Shown here: positions 8,855 through 17,232 of the stretch, piece by piece | Position numbering within the stretch: the first letter of the stretch is position 1 | How the letters are laid out: each line of letters begins with the position of its first letter | Source: Acidimicrobiia bacterium | Lineage (GTDB): Bacteria > Actinomycetota > Acidimicrobiia > Acidimicrobiales > Bin134 | Assembly (NCBI GenBank): GCA_022822905.1 | Contig: JAJDYE010000032.1 | Coordinates: forward strand, 40,269-104,268 | DNA: 64,000 bases | Reading direction: 5' to 3' | The notes under the pieces: generated by a model | What the model saw: the letters and a program-made list of their open reading frames with translations, nothing else | The model's database searches: none | Told to the model about the DNA's origin: nothing | Translations under genes and position numbers: made by a program

Positions 8855-9408
8855 CCGCCGCCGCCATTGTGCTGGCCGCGGGTGCTGGCACCCGTTTCGG
8901 GGGAGACACCCACAAGCTGCGAGCCCCGTTTCGAGGCAAGGCCGTGGTGCAACACGCCCTCGATGCCGCGCTGGAGGCCGGGCTCGACGCGGTGTACATC
9001 GTGACCGGGGCGGTGGAGTTGCGCGACCTGATCCCCGATGGGGTGGTGCTGGTGGAGAACCACTCTTGGGAGCTGGGTCAAGCCACCTCGCTGCGGGCTG
9101 GGGTGTTCACCGCCGAGAATGACGGTCACGACGCGGTGGTGATCGGGCTGGGCGACCAGCCCCTCGTGGGGGCTGAGTCGTGGCGGGCGGTGGCTGAGGC
9201 CGAGGGCGATCTGGTAACCGCCGTTTATAAGGGGCGCCGCAGCCCCCCGGTGAAGCTGGGGGCGGCGGTTTGGCCGCTGCTGCCCACTAGCGGGGATGTG
9301 GGGGCCAGAATGCTCATGCAAATGAGGCCCGAGCAGGTTACGGAAGTATCCTGTGCTGGAGAACCGGTGGATTTTGACACTGTTCAGGACTTGCAAGCAT
9401 GGTCTTGA
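8851..9408 (+). CDS. MobA/MocA-like nucleotidyltransferase
   Basis: A 185-residue NTP-transferase of the MobA/MocA superfamily. The N-terminal nucleotide loop LAAGAGTRFGG is at 8-18 with a downstream lysine, and GLGDQPLV (around 98-105) holds the metal-binding aspartate. In molybdenum hydroxylase clusters such proteins attach CMP or GMP to molybdopterin. Its place inside the cox-type operon supports cofactor maturation (MocA-like CTP use is inferred). ATG with a GAGGGGG upstream. Confidence 0.82.
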   Translation: MTAAAIVLAAGAGTRFGGDTHKLRAPFRGKAVVQHALDAALEAGLDAVYIVTGAVELRDLIPDGVVLVENHSWELGQATSLRAGVFTAENDGHDAVVIGLGDQPLVGAESWRAVAEAEGDLVTAVYKGRRSPPVKLGAAVWPLLPTSGDVGARMLMQMRPEQVTEVSCAGEPVDFDTVQDLQAWS

Positions 9409-9451
9409 AGTGTTCGGAATCGATGTGACTGTGGAGGACTTGCAAGCATGG
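9386..9451. repeat. 17 bp direct repeat spanning the end of the MobA-like gene and the coxG start
   Basis: The sequence aggacttgcaagcatgg occurs at 9386-9402 and again at 9435-9451. The first copy encodes the C-terminal DLQAW of the MobA-like protein; the second ends in the coxG initiation codon. The spacing is 49 bp. Confidence 0.9.
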
Positions 9452-10101
9452 AAATGAGCAACGAGATCGAGGTCAACGCCTCGGCCAGCGATGTTTGGGC
9501 CGCATTCAATGATGTGGAGCGAATTGCCCCCTGTTTGCCCGGTGCCCAGCTCACCGAGATCGAGGGTGAGGAGTATCGAGGCGTGGTCAAGGTCAAGGTC
9601 GGGCCGGTCAACGCCCAGTACAAGGGGAAGGCCACGTTCACCGAACGCAATCAAGATGCCATGCAGGTGGTCATTCTGGCTGAGGGCCGCGAGACCCGGG
9701 GACAGGGGAATGCCAGCGCAACAATCACCGCCACGGTGGAGGCGCTGGGTGACGATCGGACCAAAGTCGGGGTTACCACCGACCTCAAGATCACCGGCAA
9801 GGTGGCTCAGATCGGCCGCAACCTGATCCCTGATGTGAGCGCCAAGATCATGGATCAGTTTGCCGATAATCTGGAGGCCATGCTTTCAGACTCCTCATCC
9901 GATGATGCCTCCTCCGAGCCGGACGCTTCCGCCGACGACTCCGGCGTTAGGCCCGTGTCCAGTCCCGAGCCCGAAGCAGTAGACCTGCTGGATGTCGCTG
10001 GCCCGCCGGCGGCCAAGAAGTTCGGGCCCATCGCCGGGCTCATCGCCGTGCTGTGGATCATCAGGAAGCTGTTCAAGAGAAGGAAGAAGAAAAAGGGCTG
10101 A
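9448..10101 (+). CDS. coxG: CoxG-like SRPBCC protein with C-terminal membrane anchor
   Basis: A 217-residue protein. Residues 1-145 form a polyketide-cyclase/SRPBCC domain of the CoxG type, followed by a Ser/Asp/Glu-rich linker (about 148-185). A single C-terminal hydrophobic helix (about 195-208) ends in a lysine/arginine tail. In Oligotropha-type cox clusters CoxG is implicated in recruiting CO dehydrogenase to the cytoplasmic membrane; the visible anchor fits that. A GGAGG lies ten bases before the ATG. The DUF501 gene overlaps its 3' end. Confidence 0.87.
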   Translation: MEMSNEIEVNASASDVWAAFNDVERIAPCLPGAQLTEIEGEEYRGVVKVKVGPVNAQYKGKATFTERNQDAMQVVILAEGRETRGQGNASATITATVEALGDDRTKVGVTTDLKITGKVAQIGRNLIPDVSAKIMDQFADNLEAMLSDSSSDDASSEPDASADDSGVRPVSSPEPEAVDLLDVAGPPAAKKFGPIAGLIAVLWIIRKLFKRRKKKKG

Positions 10102-10556
10102 CGCTGAACCGAAGCGACGCCGAGCAAGTCGAGGCCCTGCTGGGGCGTGCTCCCCGGGGTCCCTGCGAGATAGTGGTCAGAGCCGACGACGGCACCCCCC
10201 GGGTGCTGCGGAACGCTCCTTTTTTGGACGACGGTACCCCCATGCCCACCCGATATTGGCTGGTTGGTCCCGATGATGTGCTGCGGGTAAGCCGGCTGGA
10301 GTCGGCCGGCGGAGTGGGCCGGGCCGAAGTAGCTGTCGATCCCGACGAGCTTGCCGATGCCCATCGCCGCTACGCCGCCGAGCGGGACGCCGCCATCCCC
10401 GACGGCTATACCGGACACCGTCCCTCGGCTGGGGTGGGAGGCACCCGCCGGGGAGTCAAGTGCCTCCACGCCCACTACGCCTGGCATTTGGCCGGGGGCG
10501 ACGACCCGGTCGGCCGCTGGGTGGCCGAACACATAGAAGTCGAGGATTCAGCGTGA
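10053..10556 (+). CDS. DUF501 protein
   Basis: DUF501 family: LLGRAPRGPCEIVVR (about 29-43), a TPMPTRYWLVGPDD block, VSRLES, and a C-terminal VKCLHAHYAWHLAGGDDPVG motif. The function is unknown. In many actinobacteria the gene lies between ftsB/divIC and ppx; the ppx neighbour is kept here but coxG lies upstream. The only in-frame canonical start is GTG 10053, which overlaps coxG by 49 bp and adds a Lys/Glu-rich N-terminus of about 15 residues; a CTG start near 10098 is possible. Confidence 0.85.
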   Translation: MDHQEAVQEKEEEKGLTLNRSDAEQVEALLGRAPRGPCEIVVRADDGTPRVLRNAPFLDDGTPMPTRYWLVGPDDVLRVSRLESAGGVGRAEVAVDPDELADAHRRYAAERDAAIPDGYTGHRPSAGVGGTRRGVKCLHAHYAWHLAGGDDPVGRWVAEHIEVEDSA

Positions 10557-11467
10557 GGTCCCCGGTGGTGGCGGCCATCGACTGCGGCACAAACTCCACC
10601 CGCCTGCTGGTCAGCCGGGGCGCCGCCGAGTCGCTGGAACGGCTCATGACCATCACCCGCTTGGGGGAGGGGGTGGATGAGACCAGCCGTTTGGCCCCGG
10701 GGGCCATCGAACGCACGTTGGACTGCTTGCGTCGCTACCGAGAGGTGATGGATCGACACGAGGTGGAAGCGGTGCGGATCACCGCCACGTCTGCGGCCCG
10801 GGATGCCGCCAACCGCAATGATTTTTTTGACGCCGCCGAGGCAGTGATCGGAACCCGCCCAGAACTGCTGAGCGGATTGGCCGAAGGACACCTCTCCTTT
10901 CGGGGTGCCACCGCCGAGCTGGACCCTGCCTTGGGGCCGTTCTTGGTGGTGGACTTGGGAGGCGGGTCCACCGAACTGAGCGTGGGCACCACCGCTTGCG
11001 AGGCGGCCATGTCTTTGGATGTGGGCTGTGTGCGGCTCACCGAGAAATACTTGCACGGCGACCCGCCGCTTCCTGAGGAGTTGCATGCCTGTATATCGGT
11101 GACCGGTGCCCATCTCGACGATGTCGACCGGGAGATGCCCGCCGCCCGACAGGCCCGGACGTTCGTGGGGTTGGCCGGCACCATTTCCACCGCCGCGGCG
11201 GTGGAACAGGGGTTGCATACCTACGACCGGGACAAGATCCACCACTTCGAGCTGACCAAGGCAGCGGCTGAGGACGTGTTCCGGACGCTGGCCACTGAGT
11301 CTCGGGCTGATCGGGCCTTCAATCCGGGGCTGGAGCCTGGCAGGGTCGATGTCATCGTGGGCGGCATGGCAGTTTTGGTGAAGATCATGCGGCACTTCGG
11401 GTTTGAGTCGTGCTTGGTGTCGGAGTCGGACATCCTTGATGGGATGGTGCAGAGCTTGTTGGACTGA
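10553..11467 (+). CDS. Ppx/GppA exopolyphosphatase/guanosine pentaphosphatase family protein
   Basis: A 304-residue protein of the ASKHA fold: phosphate-binding AIDCGTNSTRLLV (about 7-19) and DLGGGSTELSV (about 133-143). This short Ppx1-like form lacks a C-terminal HD domain. Members hydrolyse polyphosphate or pppGpp. GTG start in a GTGA overlap with DUF501, mirroring the actinobacterial Rv1025-Rv1026 arrangement. Confidence 0.88.
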   Translation: MRSPVVAAIDCGTNSTRLLVSRGAAESLERLMTITRLGEGVDETSRLAPGAIERTLDCLRRYREVMDRHEVEAVRITATSAARDAANRNDFFDAAEAVIGTRPELLSGLAEGHLSFRGATAELDPALGPFLVVDLGGGSTELSVGTTACEAAMSLDVGCVRLTEKYLHGDPPLPEELHACISVTGAHLDDVDREMPAARQARTFVGLAGTISTAAAVEQGLHTYDRDKIHHFELTKAAAEDVFRTLATESRADRAFNPGLEPGRVDVIVGGMAVLVKIMRHFGFESCLVSESDILDGMVQSLLD

Positions 11468-11552
11468 TCCCCCGGCGGGGCAGCGGTTCGGGCGATTAGG
11501 TTTGCTGGTAGTGCGGGCTTGGGGGAGGTTGCGGGGGGTTCGGGAGGGGGAT

Positions 11553-12137
11553 GTGCTTCGCGGGGCTCGGGTGGAGTTGCGTCCGCTGGTGGAGAGCGAC
11601 TTCGCCGAATGGCAGGCGGTGCGCCGGGCCAACCGGGAGTGGCTCACCCCGTGGGAACCAAAGCCCCCCAGCACCCAGCCCGACGTGGTGGAAGACCGCT
11701 TGGCCTTCGCCGCCCGGTGCAGCGCTCGCGACCGGGAGCGCCAGATGGATGCTGGCTATGGGTTCGGAGTGTTTGCCGAGGGTCGGCTGGTGGGGGAGAT
11801 GAACCTGTCGGGCGTGCAGCGGGGCCCCTTCCAGAGCGGTCATGTGGGGTATTGGATCGACCATCGCCGCGCCGGACGGGAGTACGCCCCCGAGGCTCTG
11901 GTGGTGGTGCTCGACTACGCCTTCGAGACGCTGGGATTGCACCGGGTGCAGATCAATATCATCCCCCGCAACCAGGCCAGTCGCCGGGTGGTGGAGAAGC
12001 TGGGCATCCGAAACGAGGGCATCGCTCTGCGCTACCTGGAGATCAACGGCAGTTGGGAAGACCACGTTCGCTATGGCATCACCGCAGAGGAGTGGCAGGT
12101 GCGGGGACCGGAGCTGGTGGCCGGCTGGATGAGCTAG
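11553..12137 (+). CDS. GNAT acetyltransferase, RimJ/RimL-like
   Basis: A 194-residue GNAT protein. MLRGARVELRPLVESDF at the start and the motif-A region GYWIDHRRAGREYAPEAL match ribosomal-protein-alanine N-acetyltransferases; NQASRRVVEKLG is the motif-B segment. It transfers acetyl from acetyl-CoA to a protein N-terminus or small amine. GTG 11553 was chosen because GGAGG lies five bases upstream and the protein then begins like its family; the frame is open further upstream (GTG 11511). Confidence 0.82.
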   Translation: MLRGARVELRPLVESDFAEWQAVRRANREWLTPWEPKPPSTQPDVVEDRLAFAARCSARDRERQMDAGYGFGVFAEGRLVGEMNLSGVQRGPFQSGHVGYWIDHRRAGREYAPEALVVVLDYAFETLGLHRVQINIIPRNQASRRVVEKLGIRNEGIALRYLEINGSWEDHVRYGITAEEWQVRGPELVAGWMS

Positions 12138-12141
12138 CCGG

Positions 12142-12900
12142 CTAGTCCGACTTGCTGATGGCCTCCTTGAGGGTCGCCACCCGCTCTTTGAATTCGGGCT
12201 GGGTCATTGACCACGCCTGGGGATCGACTTCTCGGGCTACCGCCGCCGCACTGTCGGTGATCCCACCCATATCGAGGATGGTCTGCTTCATGGCCTTGGT
12301 GAGTCCTCGGGGGGCCCGGGCCGGACGTCGGGCCATGCGACGGGCCTCGTCCAGCAGAGCATCGTCGTCCACGCATTTCCAGGCCAGTCCGATCTCAGCG
12401 GCTCGCGGCCCGTCGAGCCTCTCGCCGAACAGCACCATGGCCATAGCCGCCTGGCGGTCGCAGATGTTTCGCAGTCGCCAGGTGTGGCCGCCGCCGGGGT
12501 GGATGGCGATCTGGAGGAACCGACTCTCGAACATCGCACCGTGTCCGGCCAGGATCACGTCGCAGGCCAGGGCAAAGTTCATGCCTGCTCCCACTGCGGC
12601 ACCGTTCACCGCGGCCACGGTGGGCAGCGGGGTGTGGGCTACCCGCAGGAACCCGGCGTAGATAGAGCTCAAGCTCTTGGGGTCGTCAGCGGCAAGCAGC
12701 TCGTCGAGGTTGGCACCCGCAGAGAACGCTGGCGGTGCACCAGTAAGGACCACCGCCCCCACCGACTCATCGGCCTCCAGGCGGTCGAACACTGAGTCGA
12801 GCTCCTCGTTCATCTCCAAGCTGACCGCATTTCGCACCTCAGGGTGGTTGAGGGTCACGGTGGCAACGCCGTCGTCGATCTCGCAGAGCACAAGGGCCAT
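12142..12900 (-). CDS. Enoyl-CoA hydratase/isomerase (crotonase family)
   Basis: A 252-residue crotonase. The oxyanion-hole segments are SAGANLDELL (about 62-71) and AAVGAGMNFALACD (about 102-115); NHPEVRNAVS lies near the N-terminus. It hydrates or isomerises an enoyl-CoA thioester. ATG start; convergent with the acetyltransferase, only four bases apart. Substrate unknown. Confidence 0.88.
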   Translation of the reverse strand: MALVLCEIDDGVATVTLNHPEVRNAVSLEMNEELDSVFDRLEADESVGAVVLTGAPPAFSAGANLDELLAADDPKSLSSIYAGFLRVAHTPLPTVAAVNGAAVGAGMNFALACDVILAGHGAMFESRFLQIAIHPGGGHTWRLRNICDRQAAMAMVLFGERLDGPRAAEIGLAWKCVDDDALLDEARRMARRPARAPRGLTKAMKQTILDMGGITDSAAAVAREVDPQAWSMTQPEFKERVATLKEAISKSD

Positions 12901-12937
12901 GTCATGACAATAGGGGTGCAGCGAATAAGTTGGCGCA

Positions 12938-13710
12938 GTGACCGATTCCCGGAATCCTCGACGCGCGCGGCAAGCGCTGTCGTACCGGAATTATCGCCTC
13001 TTCGTTTCCGGGGCTCTCATCTCAAACTCTGGTGTATGGGTGCAGATGCTCGCGCTGGCCTTTGTGATCGAACGCCTCACCGACAGCGGAACCTGGGTGG
13101 GCTTGGCTGCCATGATGCAGACCTTGCCGGCGGTGTTTCTGGGGATGGTTGGCGGGGCGCTGGCCGACCGCTTCCCCCGGCGGATCATGCTGACGTTCAC
13201 CAACTCGGCCCAAGCGCTGATCGCGCTGGGATTCTCGGCCATGTGGGCCGCAGGCGTCGACCGGCCGCTGGCCTACATCCTGCGGCCACCGGAGTGGGAG
13301 CGATGCTCAACACTCCCTTCGTGGCCGGCAGGGGAAGTCGCATACCCCGCAGCCGCCTTGTGGGATTCGGGTGGCCGATTTATGGCATCGCGCTATTGGG
13401 ATTCGCGGTGTCGCCCTACTACTGGTTGGCGGTGGTGGCACTGGCTGTATTGGGAGCATCGCACATCGCTACTGCCGCCACGCTAAATACCGTGATCCAG
13501 CTTCAGGTGGAAGAGGCTTTAAGGGCCAAGGTGTTGGCCCTGTACCTCATCACCTTGCTGGCCGGGTTGCCTCTCGGCGCCCAGCTTCAGGGTTTTCTGG
13601 CCGACGTGATCGGGCCCCGCATCGCCGTGGGCGGGGCCGGTGTTCTCTTGGCCGCCACCGCTCTGTGGTGGGTGATCAGCGGCCGAACCAAGGTCCTCGA
13701 TCTGAATTAG
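12938..13710 (+). pseudogene. MFS transporter pseudogene (internal deletion and frameshift)
   Basis: The first part (frame of GTG 12938) encodes a normal MFS N-terminus up to about residue 118, with VGGALADRFPRR at the helix 2-3 loop. Sense is lost near 13285-13300. From about 13302 another frame encodes the last MFS helices (GIALLGFAVSPYYWLAVVAL, then a C-terminal helix ending WWVISGRTKVLDLN). The whole spans 773 bp against roughly 1.2 kb for a complete EntS-like MFS gene, so about 450 bp have been deleted with a change of frame. Not expected to be functional. Confidence 0.75.
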
Positions 13711-13753
13711 GGCTCAAAGCAGAAACTGTCACTCCTATCGGGATACTGGGTGT

Positions 13754-14161
13754 ATGAGAGAAATCAATGAGAAAAGCCAGGAGGGCCAGGAGGGAGAGCC
13801 CCAGGGAATGCGGGTCATTCACGGCGACAACCGGCCGCAAGAGAGCAGAACCGGCCGGTGTCTGGCCTTTGCCGAAGCAGCCCGCCAGTTGGGGATGGCG
13901 GTGCGAGGACAGGAGCTGGTTGTGCCCAGCTTTCGCAGCCCGCCCCGAGAGGTTGGCCGCCGCCGCACGCTGGTCCGCCATGGCGACGGCTCAGTGACGG
14001 TTTCGGTCATGGTCCGGAACCGCATCTGGGAAGCAGTGCTGGCTGACATGATCGAGGGCGTGGTTGCGGCCAATCAGTTAGACGGCATCGACGCCGAAGT
14101 TCTGCGCGACCAGCTCTGGGAGTCGTTGGAAGGCGAATCAGCCCGGCGCGATGTGGCCTGA
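13754..14161 (+). CDS. Hypothetical protein
   Basis: A 135-residue soluble protein with high third-position GC like its neighbours. The N-terminal 18 residues are Glu/Gln-rich and may be non-native: an internal ATG at 13808 would start at MRVIHGDN. A central LVRHGDGSVTVSVMVRNRIWEAVLADMIEG region looks like a compact alpha/beta fold. I do not recognise the family. It lies alone between the MFS remnant and the epimerase. Confidence 0.6.
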   Translation: MREINEKSQEGQEGEPQGMRVIHGDNRPQESRTGRCLAFAEAARQLGMAVRGQELVVPSFRSPPREVGRRRTLVRHGDGSVTVSVMVRNRIWEAVLADMIEGVVAANQLDGIDAEVLRDQLWESLEGESARRDVA

Positions 14162-14216
14162 CGGGCCAGCTTGAACAGCAGAACCAGACCGAGGGTCGGC
14201 CTAGACTGACCAGGCC

Positions 14217-14618
14217 ATGCTTCTCACTGAGATCGACCATGTCGCCATCGCAGTCCATGACTTGGAGCAGGCCATTTCGTTCTACGAGAAGGCCTTTGGC
14301 GCCTCGGTGGCGCATCGCGAGGTCGTGGAAAACGACGGGGTAGAAGAGGCCCTGATCAAGGTGGCCGACTCGTATGTGCAGCTCACTACGGCCACCAGGG
14401 AAGATTCGCCCATCGCCAAGTTCCTGGCCAAGCGGGGCGAGGGCATTCACCACGTCGGCTATCGGGTGGCCGACTGCGCCGCCGCGCTGGAGGCCATGGT
14501 TGCTGCCGGGGCCACTCCCATCGATGCCGAGCCCCGCCCCGGCTCTCGGGGAACCACCGTCGCCTTCATCCATCCCAAAGGCGCCTTCGGCACCCTCATC
14601 GAACTGGTTCAGGAATAG
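14217..14618 (+). CDS. mce: Methylmalonyl-CoA epimerase-like VOC protein
   Basis: A 133-residue VOC-fold protein of the length usual for methylmalonyl-CoA epimerase. It starts IDHVAIAVHDLEQAISFYE with the metal-binding histidine, has GIHHVGYRV in the middle (second histidine) and ends LIELVQE with the metal-binding glutamate. The enzyme racemises (2R)/(2S)-methylmalonyl-CoA in propionate and odd-chain or branched-chain degradation. No mutase gene is adjacent. Confidence 0.85.
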   Translation: MLLTEIDHVAIAVHDLEQAISFYEKAFGASVAHREVVENDGVEEALIKVADSYVQLTTATREDSPIAKFLAKRGEGIHHVGYRVADCAAALEAMVAAGATPIDAEPRPGSRGTTVAFIHPKGAFGTLIELVQE

Positions 14619-14647
14619 TCTTCTCTCCCATTCCGTAGACTGAGCCC

Positions 14648-16777
14648 ATGGCGATGCGTCGGACGACGCTGCTGGTAGACGGCATGACTTGCTCGGCGTG
14701 CGTCGCGCAGATTGAGCGCAGCCTGAACGCGGTCGATGGTGTTGTCGAAGCCCGAGTTAACTACGCCTCAGGCCGGGCTTCGGTGGCTTGTCGTGACAGC
14801 GTCGACGATGCCGAATTGCAAGGCGCGGTCATTGCCGCCGGATACGGTGCCCGCTTGCCCGAGGGCTTCAGCGACGGGCACTCAGCGGAGCCCACCCGGA
14901 TGCACCGGCTGATTCTCGCGGCAGTGATTGGCGCCCTCGTGGCACTGCTGACGATGGTGGATGCCTTGGCCTTCGACCTGGGTTTTCAGGCGTCGGACTG
15001 GCTGGCCGCGGTGTTGGCGGCCGGAGTGGTGTTCGGGTCGGGCTGGGGGTTCCACCGACGGGCGTGGGCCCAGCTCAAGCACCGGACCGCCACCATGGAC
15101 ACGTTGGTGGCGTTGGGCACCGCCGCAGCGTGGATCTGGTCGACGGTGGTGCTGGCCGCCCAGATCGGCGACGGCCACCTCTATTTCGAGACCGGCGCGG
15201 TGATCGTGGTGCTGATCCTGCTCGGCCGCTATCTGGAAGAACGGGCCCGGCGCCGGTCGGGAGACGCCCTGCGGGCATTGGCCGTGCTGGTGGCACCGGT
15301 GGCCCGGTTGGAGGATGGATCCGACGTGCCGGTGGCCAGCCTCCAGGTGGGAACCAGATTCGTGGTGCGACCAGGCGAGAGGATCGCCACCGACGGAGTA
15401 GTGGTCGACGGTGCTTCGGCGGTGGATATCTCCATGGTCACCGGCGAGCCGGTCCCCGAAGAGGTCGGGCCGGGCGATGCCGTGCTGGGGGCCTCGGTCA
15501 ATTCCAACGGATCTCTGGTGGTAGAGGCCACCAGCGTGGGAGCCGACACCGTCCTGGCTCGGATCATGCGGCTGGTGGAGCAGGCCCAGACCAACCGCAC
15601 CCGCATCCAGCGGTTGGCCGACCGGATCTCGGCGGTGTTCGTGCCCGCCGCGGTGGCGATCGCGGTAGGGACGCTTATCGGCTGGTTGGCCGCCGGACAG
15701 CCGGCATCGGAGGCGTTCACCGCAGCGGTGGCGGTGTTGATCGTGGCCTGTCCCTGCGCGTTGGGGCTGGCCACGCCATTGGCGGTGATGGTGGGCACCG
15801 GGCGGGGATCGCAGCTCGGGATCATCGTCAAAGGCGGCGAGATGCTGGAAGACACCCGACAGCTCGACACCGTGGTGTTCGACAAGACGGGAACAGTCAC
15901 CGAGGCCCGCATGGAGGTGGTGGAGATTGTCGCCCCCGGCCGCGACCCCGATGCGCTGCTGGCTTTGGCCGCCGCGGTGGAGTCCCGCTCGGAGCACCCC
16001 ATCGGTCGGGCCATCGCCTCGGCGGCAGAAAACGGAAAGGCTGTGACCGGCTTTGAGAATCACCCCGGCACCGGGGCGGTCGCCACGGTGGACGGCAGCG
16101 AGGTCCGGGTGGGCAAGCGGGCGCTCTTCGATCAGGTGCCCGAGGCCGTGGACGGAGCCGCCTCCGAGGTCGAGGCCATGGGCCGGGTGGCGGTGCTGGT
16201 GGGCCGGGATTCGGTGGCCGAAGCGGTGATCACCGTGGACGACCGACTGCGGGCCACCGCCCCTCCGGCGGTGGCCGCGCTCAAGTCCCTGGGACTCGAC
16301 ACGGTGCTTTTGACCGGCGATCATCCCCGCCGGGCCCAGGCCGCGGGCGATGAGCTGGGCATCGACCGGGTGGTGGCCGGCGTGGGACCCGACGGCAAGG
16401 CCGCCGAGATTGCCCGGCTCCAAGCCGAGGGCCGCCGGGTGGCCATGGTGGGTGACGGCATCAACGACGCTCCTGCCCTCAGCCAAGCCGACATCGGCAT
16501 CGCCATCGGCACTGGGGCCGATGTGGCCGCCGAGGCCGCCGACATCACCATCATGTCGTCCGATCTGAGCGTGGTGGCCGACGCCATCGCTCTGAGCCGC
16601 CGGACCATGAACACCATCCGAGGCAACTACTTCTGGGCCTTCGTCTACAACACCGCGGCCATACCCCTGGCTGTCGCCGGGGTGCTGGAGCCCATTGTCG
16701 CTGCCGCAGCCATGGTTGGCTCCTCGTTGTTCGTGGTCACCAACAGCCTGCGCTTGCGCCGATTCAGGGGTGCCTGA
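14648..16777 (+). CDS. P1B-type copper-translocating ATPase
   Basis: A 709-residue P-type ATPase. The N-terminal heavy-metal-associated domain has MTCSAC (C15, C18); the membrane metal site is CPC (368-370), indicating Cu+ or Ag+. The phosphorylation site is DKTGT (D412) and the ATP-domain hinge GDGIND is at 602-607. Eight membrane helices are expected. It exports copper or delivers it to cuproenzymes. No copper regulator or chaperone is adjacent. ATG start about 30 bp after the epimerase gene. Confidence 0.93.
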   Translation: MAMRRTTLLVDGMTCSACVAQIERSLNAVDGVVEARVNYASGRASVACRDSVDDAELQGAVIAAGYGARLPEGFSDGHSAEPTRMHRLILAAVIGALVALLTMVDALAFDLGFQASDWLAAVLAAGVVFGSGWGFHRRAWAQLKHRTATMDTLVALGTAAAWIWSTVVLAAQIGDGHLYFETGAVIVVLILLGRYLEERARRRSGDALRALAVLVAPVARLEDGSDVPVASLQVGTRFVVRPGERIATDGVVVDGASAVDISMVTGEPVPEEVGPGDAVLGASVNSNGSLVVEATSVGADTVLARIMRLVEQAQTNRTRIQRLADRISAVFVPAAVAIAVGTLIGWLAAGQPASEAFTAAVAVLIVACPCALGLATPLAVMVGTGRGSQLGIIVKGGEMLEDTRQLDTVVFDKTGTVTEARMEVVEIVAPGRDPDALLALAAAVESRSEHPIGRAIASAAENGKAVTGFENHPGTGAVATVDGSEVRVGKRALFDQVPEAVDGAASEVEAMGRVAVLVGRDSVAEAVITVDDRLRATAPPAVAALKSLGLDTVLLTGDHPRRAQAAGDELGIDRVVAGVGPDGKAAEIARLQAEGRRVAMVGDGINDAPALSQADIGIAIGTGADVAAEAADITIMSSDLSVVADAIALSRRTMNTIRGNYFWAFVYNTAAIPLAVAGVLEPIVAAAAMVGSSLFVVTNSLRLRRFRGA

Positions 16778-17122
16778 GGTGCCTTCGTCAATCCTCGCGG
16801 GCCAAGAGGGGTCGATAAGGGGAATGCGGGCCGAGGCATCGGCGGCCAGTCTTTTCGCTCTGGTGCTGTTGTCGGTCTCGGTCCCCAGCACGACATCAAC
16901 CAGGCGAGCGCACTCTTGGGCAATGCCGACAGCGGCGCTGGTCATGTCGGCGGCGAACCGCGGCGTGGCGTCGGCGGGATTGCCCGGTATATCGATATCG
17001 AAGGGGTATACGCCGGTCTCCCGCCACACCGAGGTTTGCTTGCCGTTCACAGAACCCATCGCGCCTTGCAGTTTTCTGGACTGCTCGCCGCTCAGCCCGG
17101 CGACCGTTGCTCTGGAACTCAC
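16778..17122 (-). pseudogene. 3'-truncated minus-strand coding remnant, unrecognised
   Basis: A minus-strand frame from GTG 17122 reads as plausible protein (YPFDIDIPGNPADATPRF, ARIPLIDPSWPARIDEG) with high GC at third positions. It then runs without a stop into the antisense strand of the copper ATPase gene. The natural 3' part therefore appears to be lost. A preceding fragment overlaps its start (GTGA). No family recognised. This is the only content I see in the 455 bp between 16778 and 17232 besides the next entry. Confidence 0.35.
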
Positions 17123-17205
17123 CCACTATGCGCTTGGATGTCTACGTCGTCACCCATGACCCCGGTTTCGCCCTCGATCTCTTCCGCGGCTGCCGTGAGT
17201 GCTAG
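17119..17205 (-). pseudogene. C-terminal fragment preceding the truncated remnant
   Basis: A 28-codon open stretch rich in Ala/Glu, ending GVMGDDVDIQAHSG, finishes in a TGA that overlaps the GTG of the 16778-17122 remnant (GTGA), like genuine operon partners in this genome. It begins after a TAG stop with no start codon, suggesting the tail of a lost gene. Low confidence. Confidence 0.25.
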
Positions 17206-17232
17206 CTAGAGCAGTTGACCGGAGTGCGGGTC

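Noticed and set aside
14882..17122. A 746-codon minus-strand frame running antisense through the copper ATPase gene.
   Set aside because: Only the first 115 codons or so lie outside the ATPase gene and read like protein; the rest is His/Gly/Arg-rich antisense of a clear P1B ATPase. Only the outside part is reported as a remnant.
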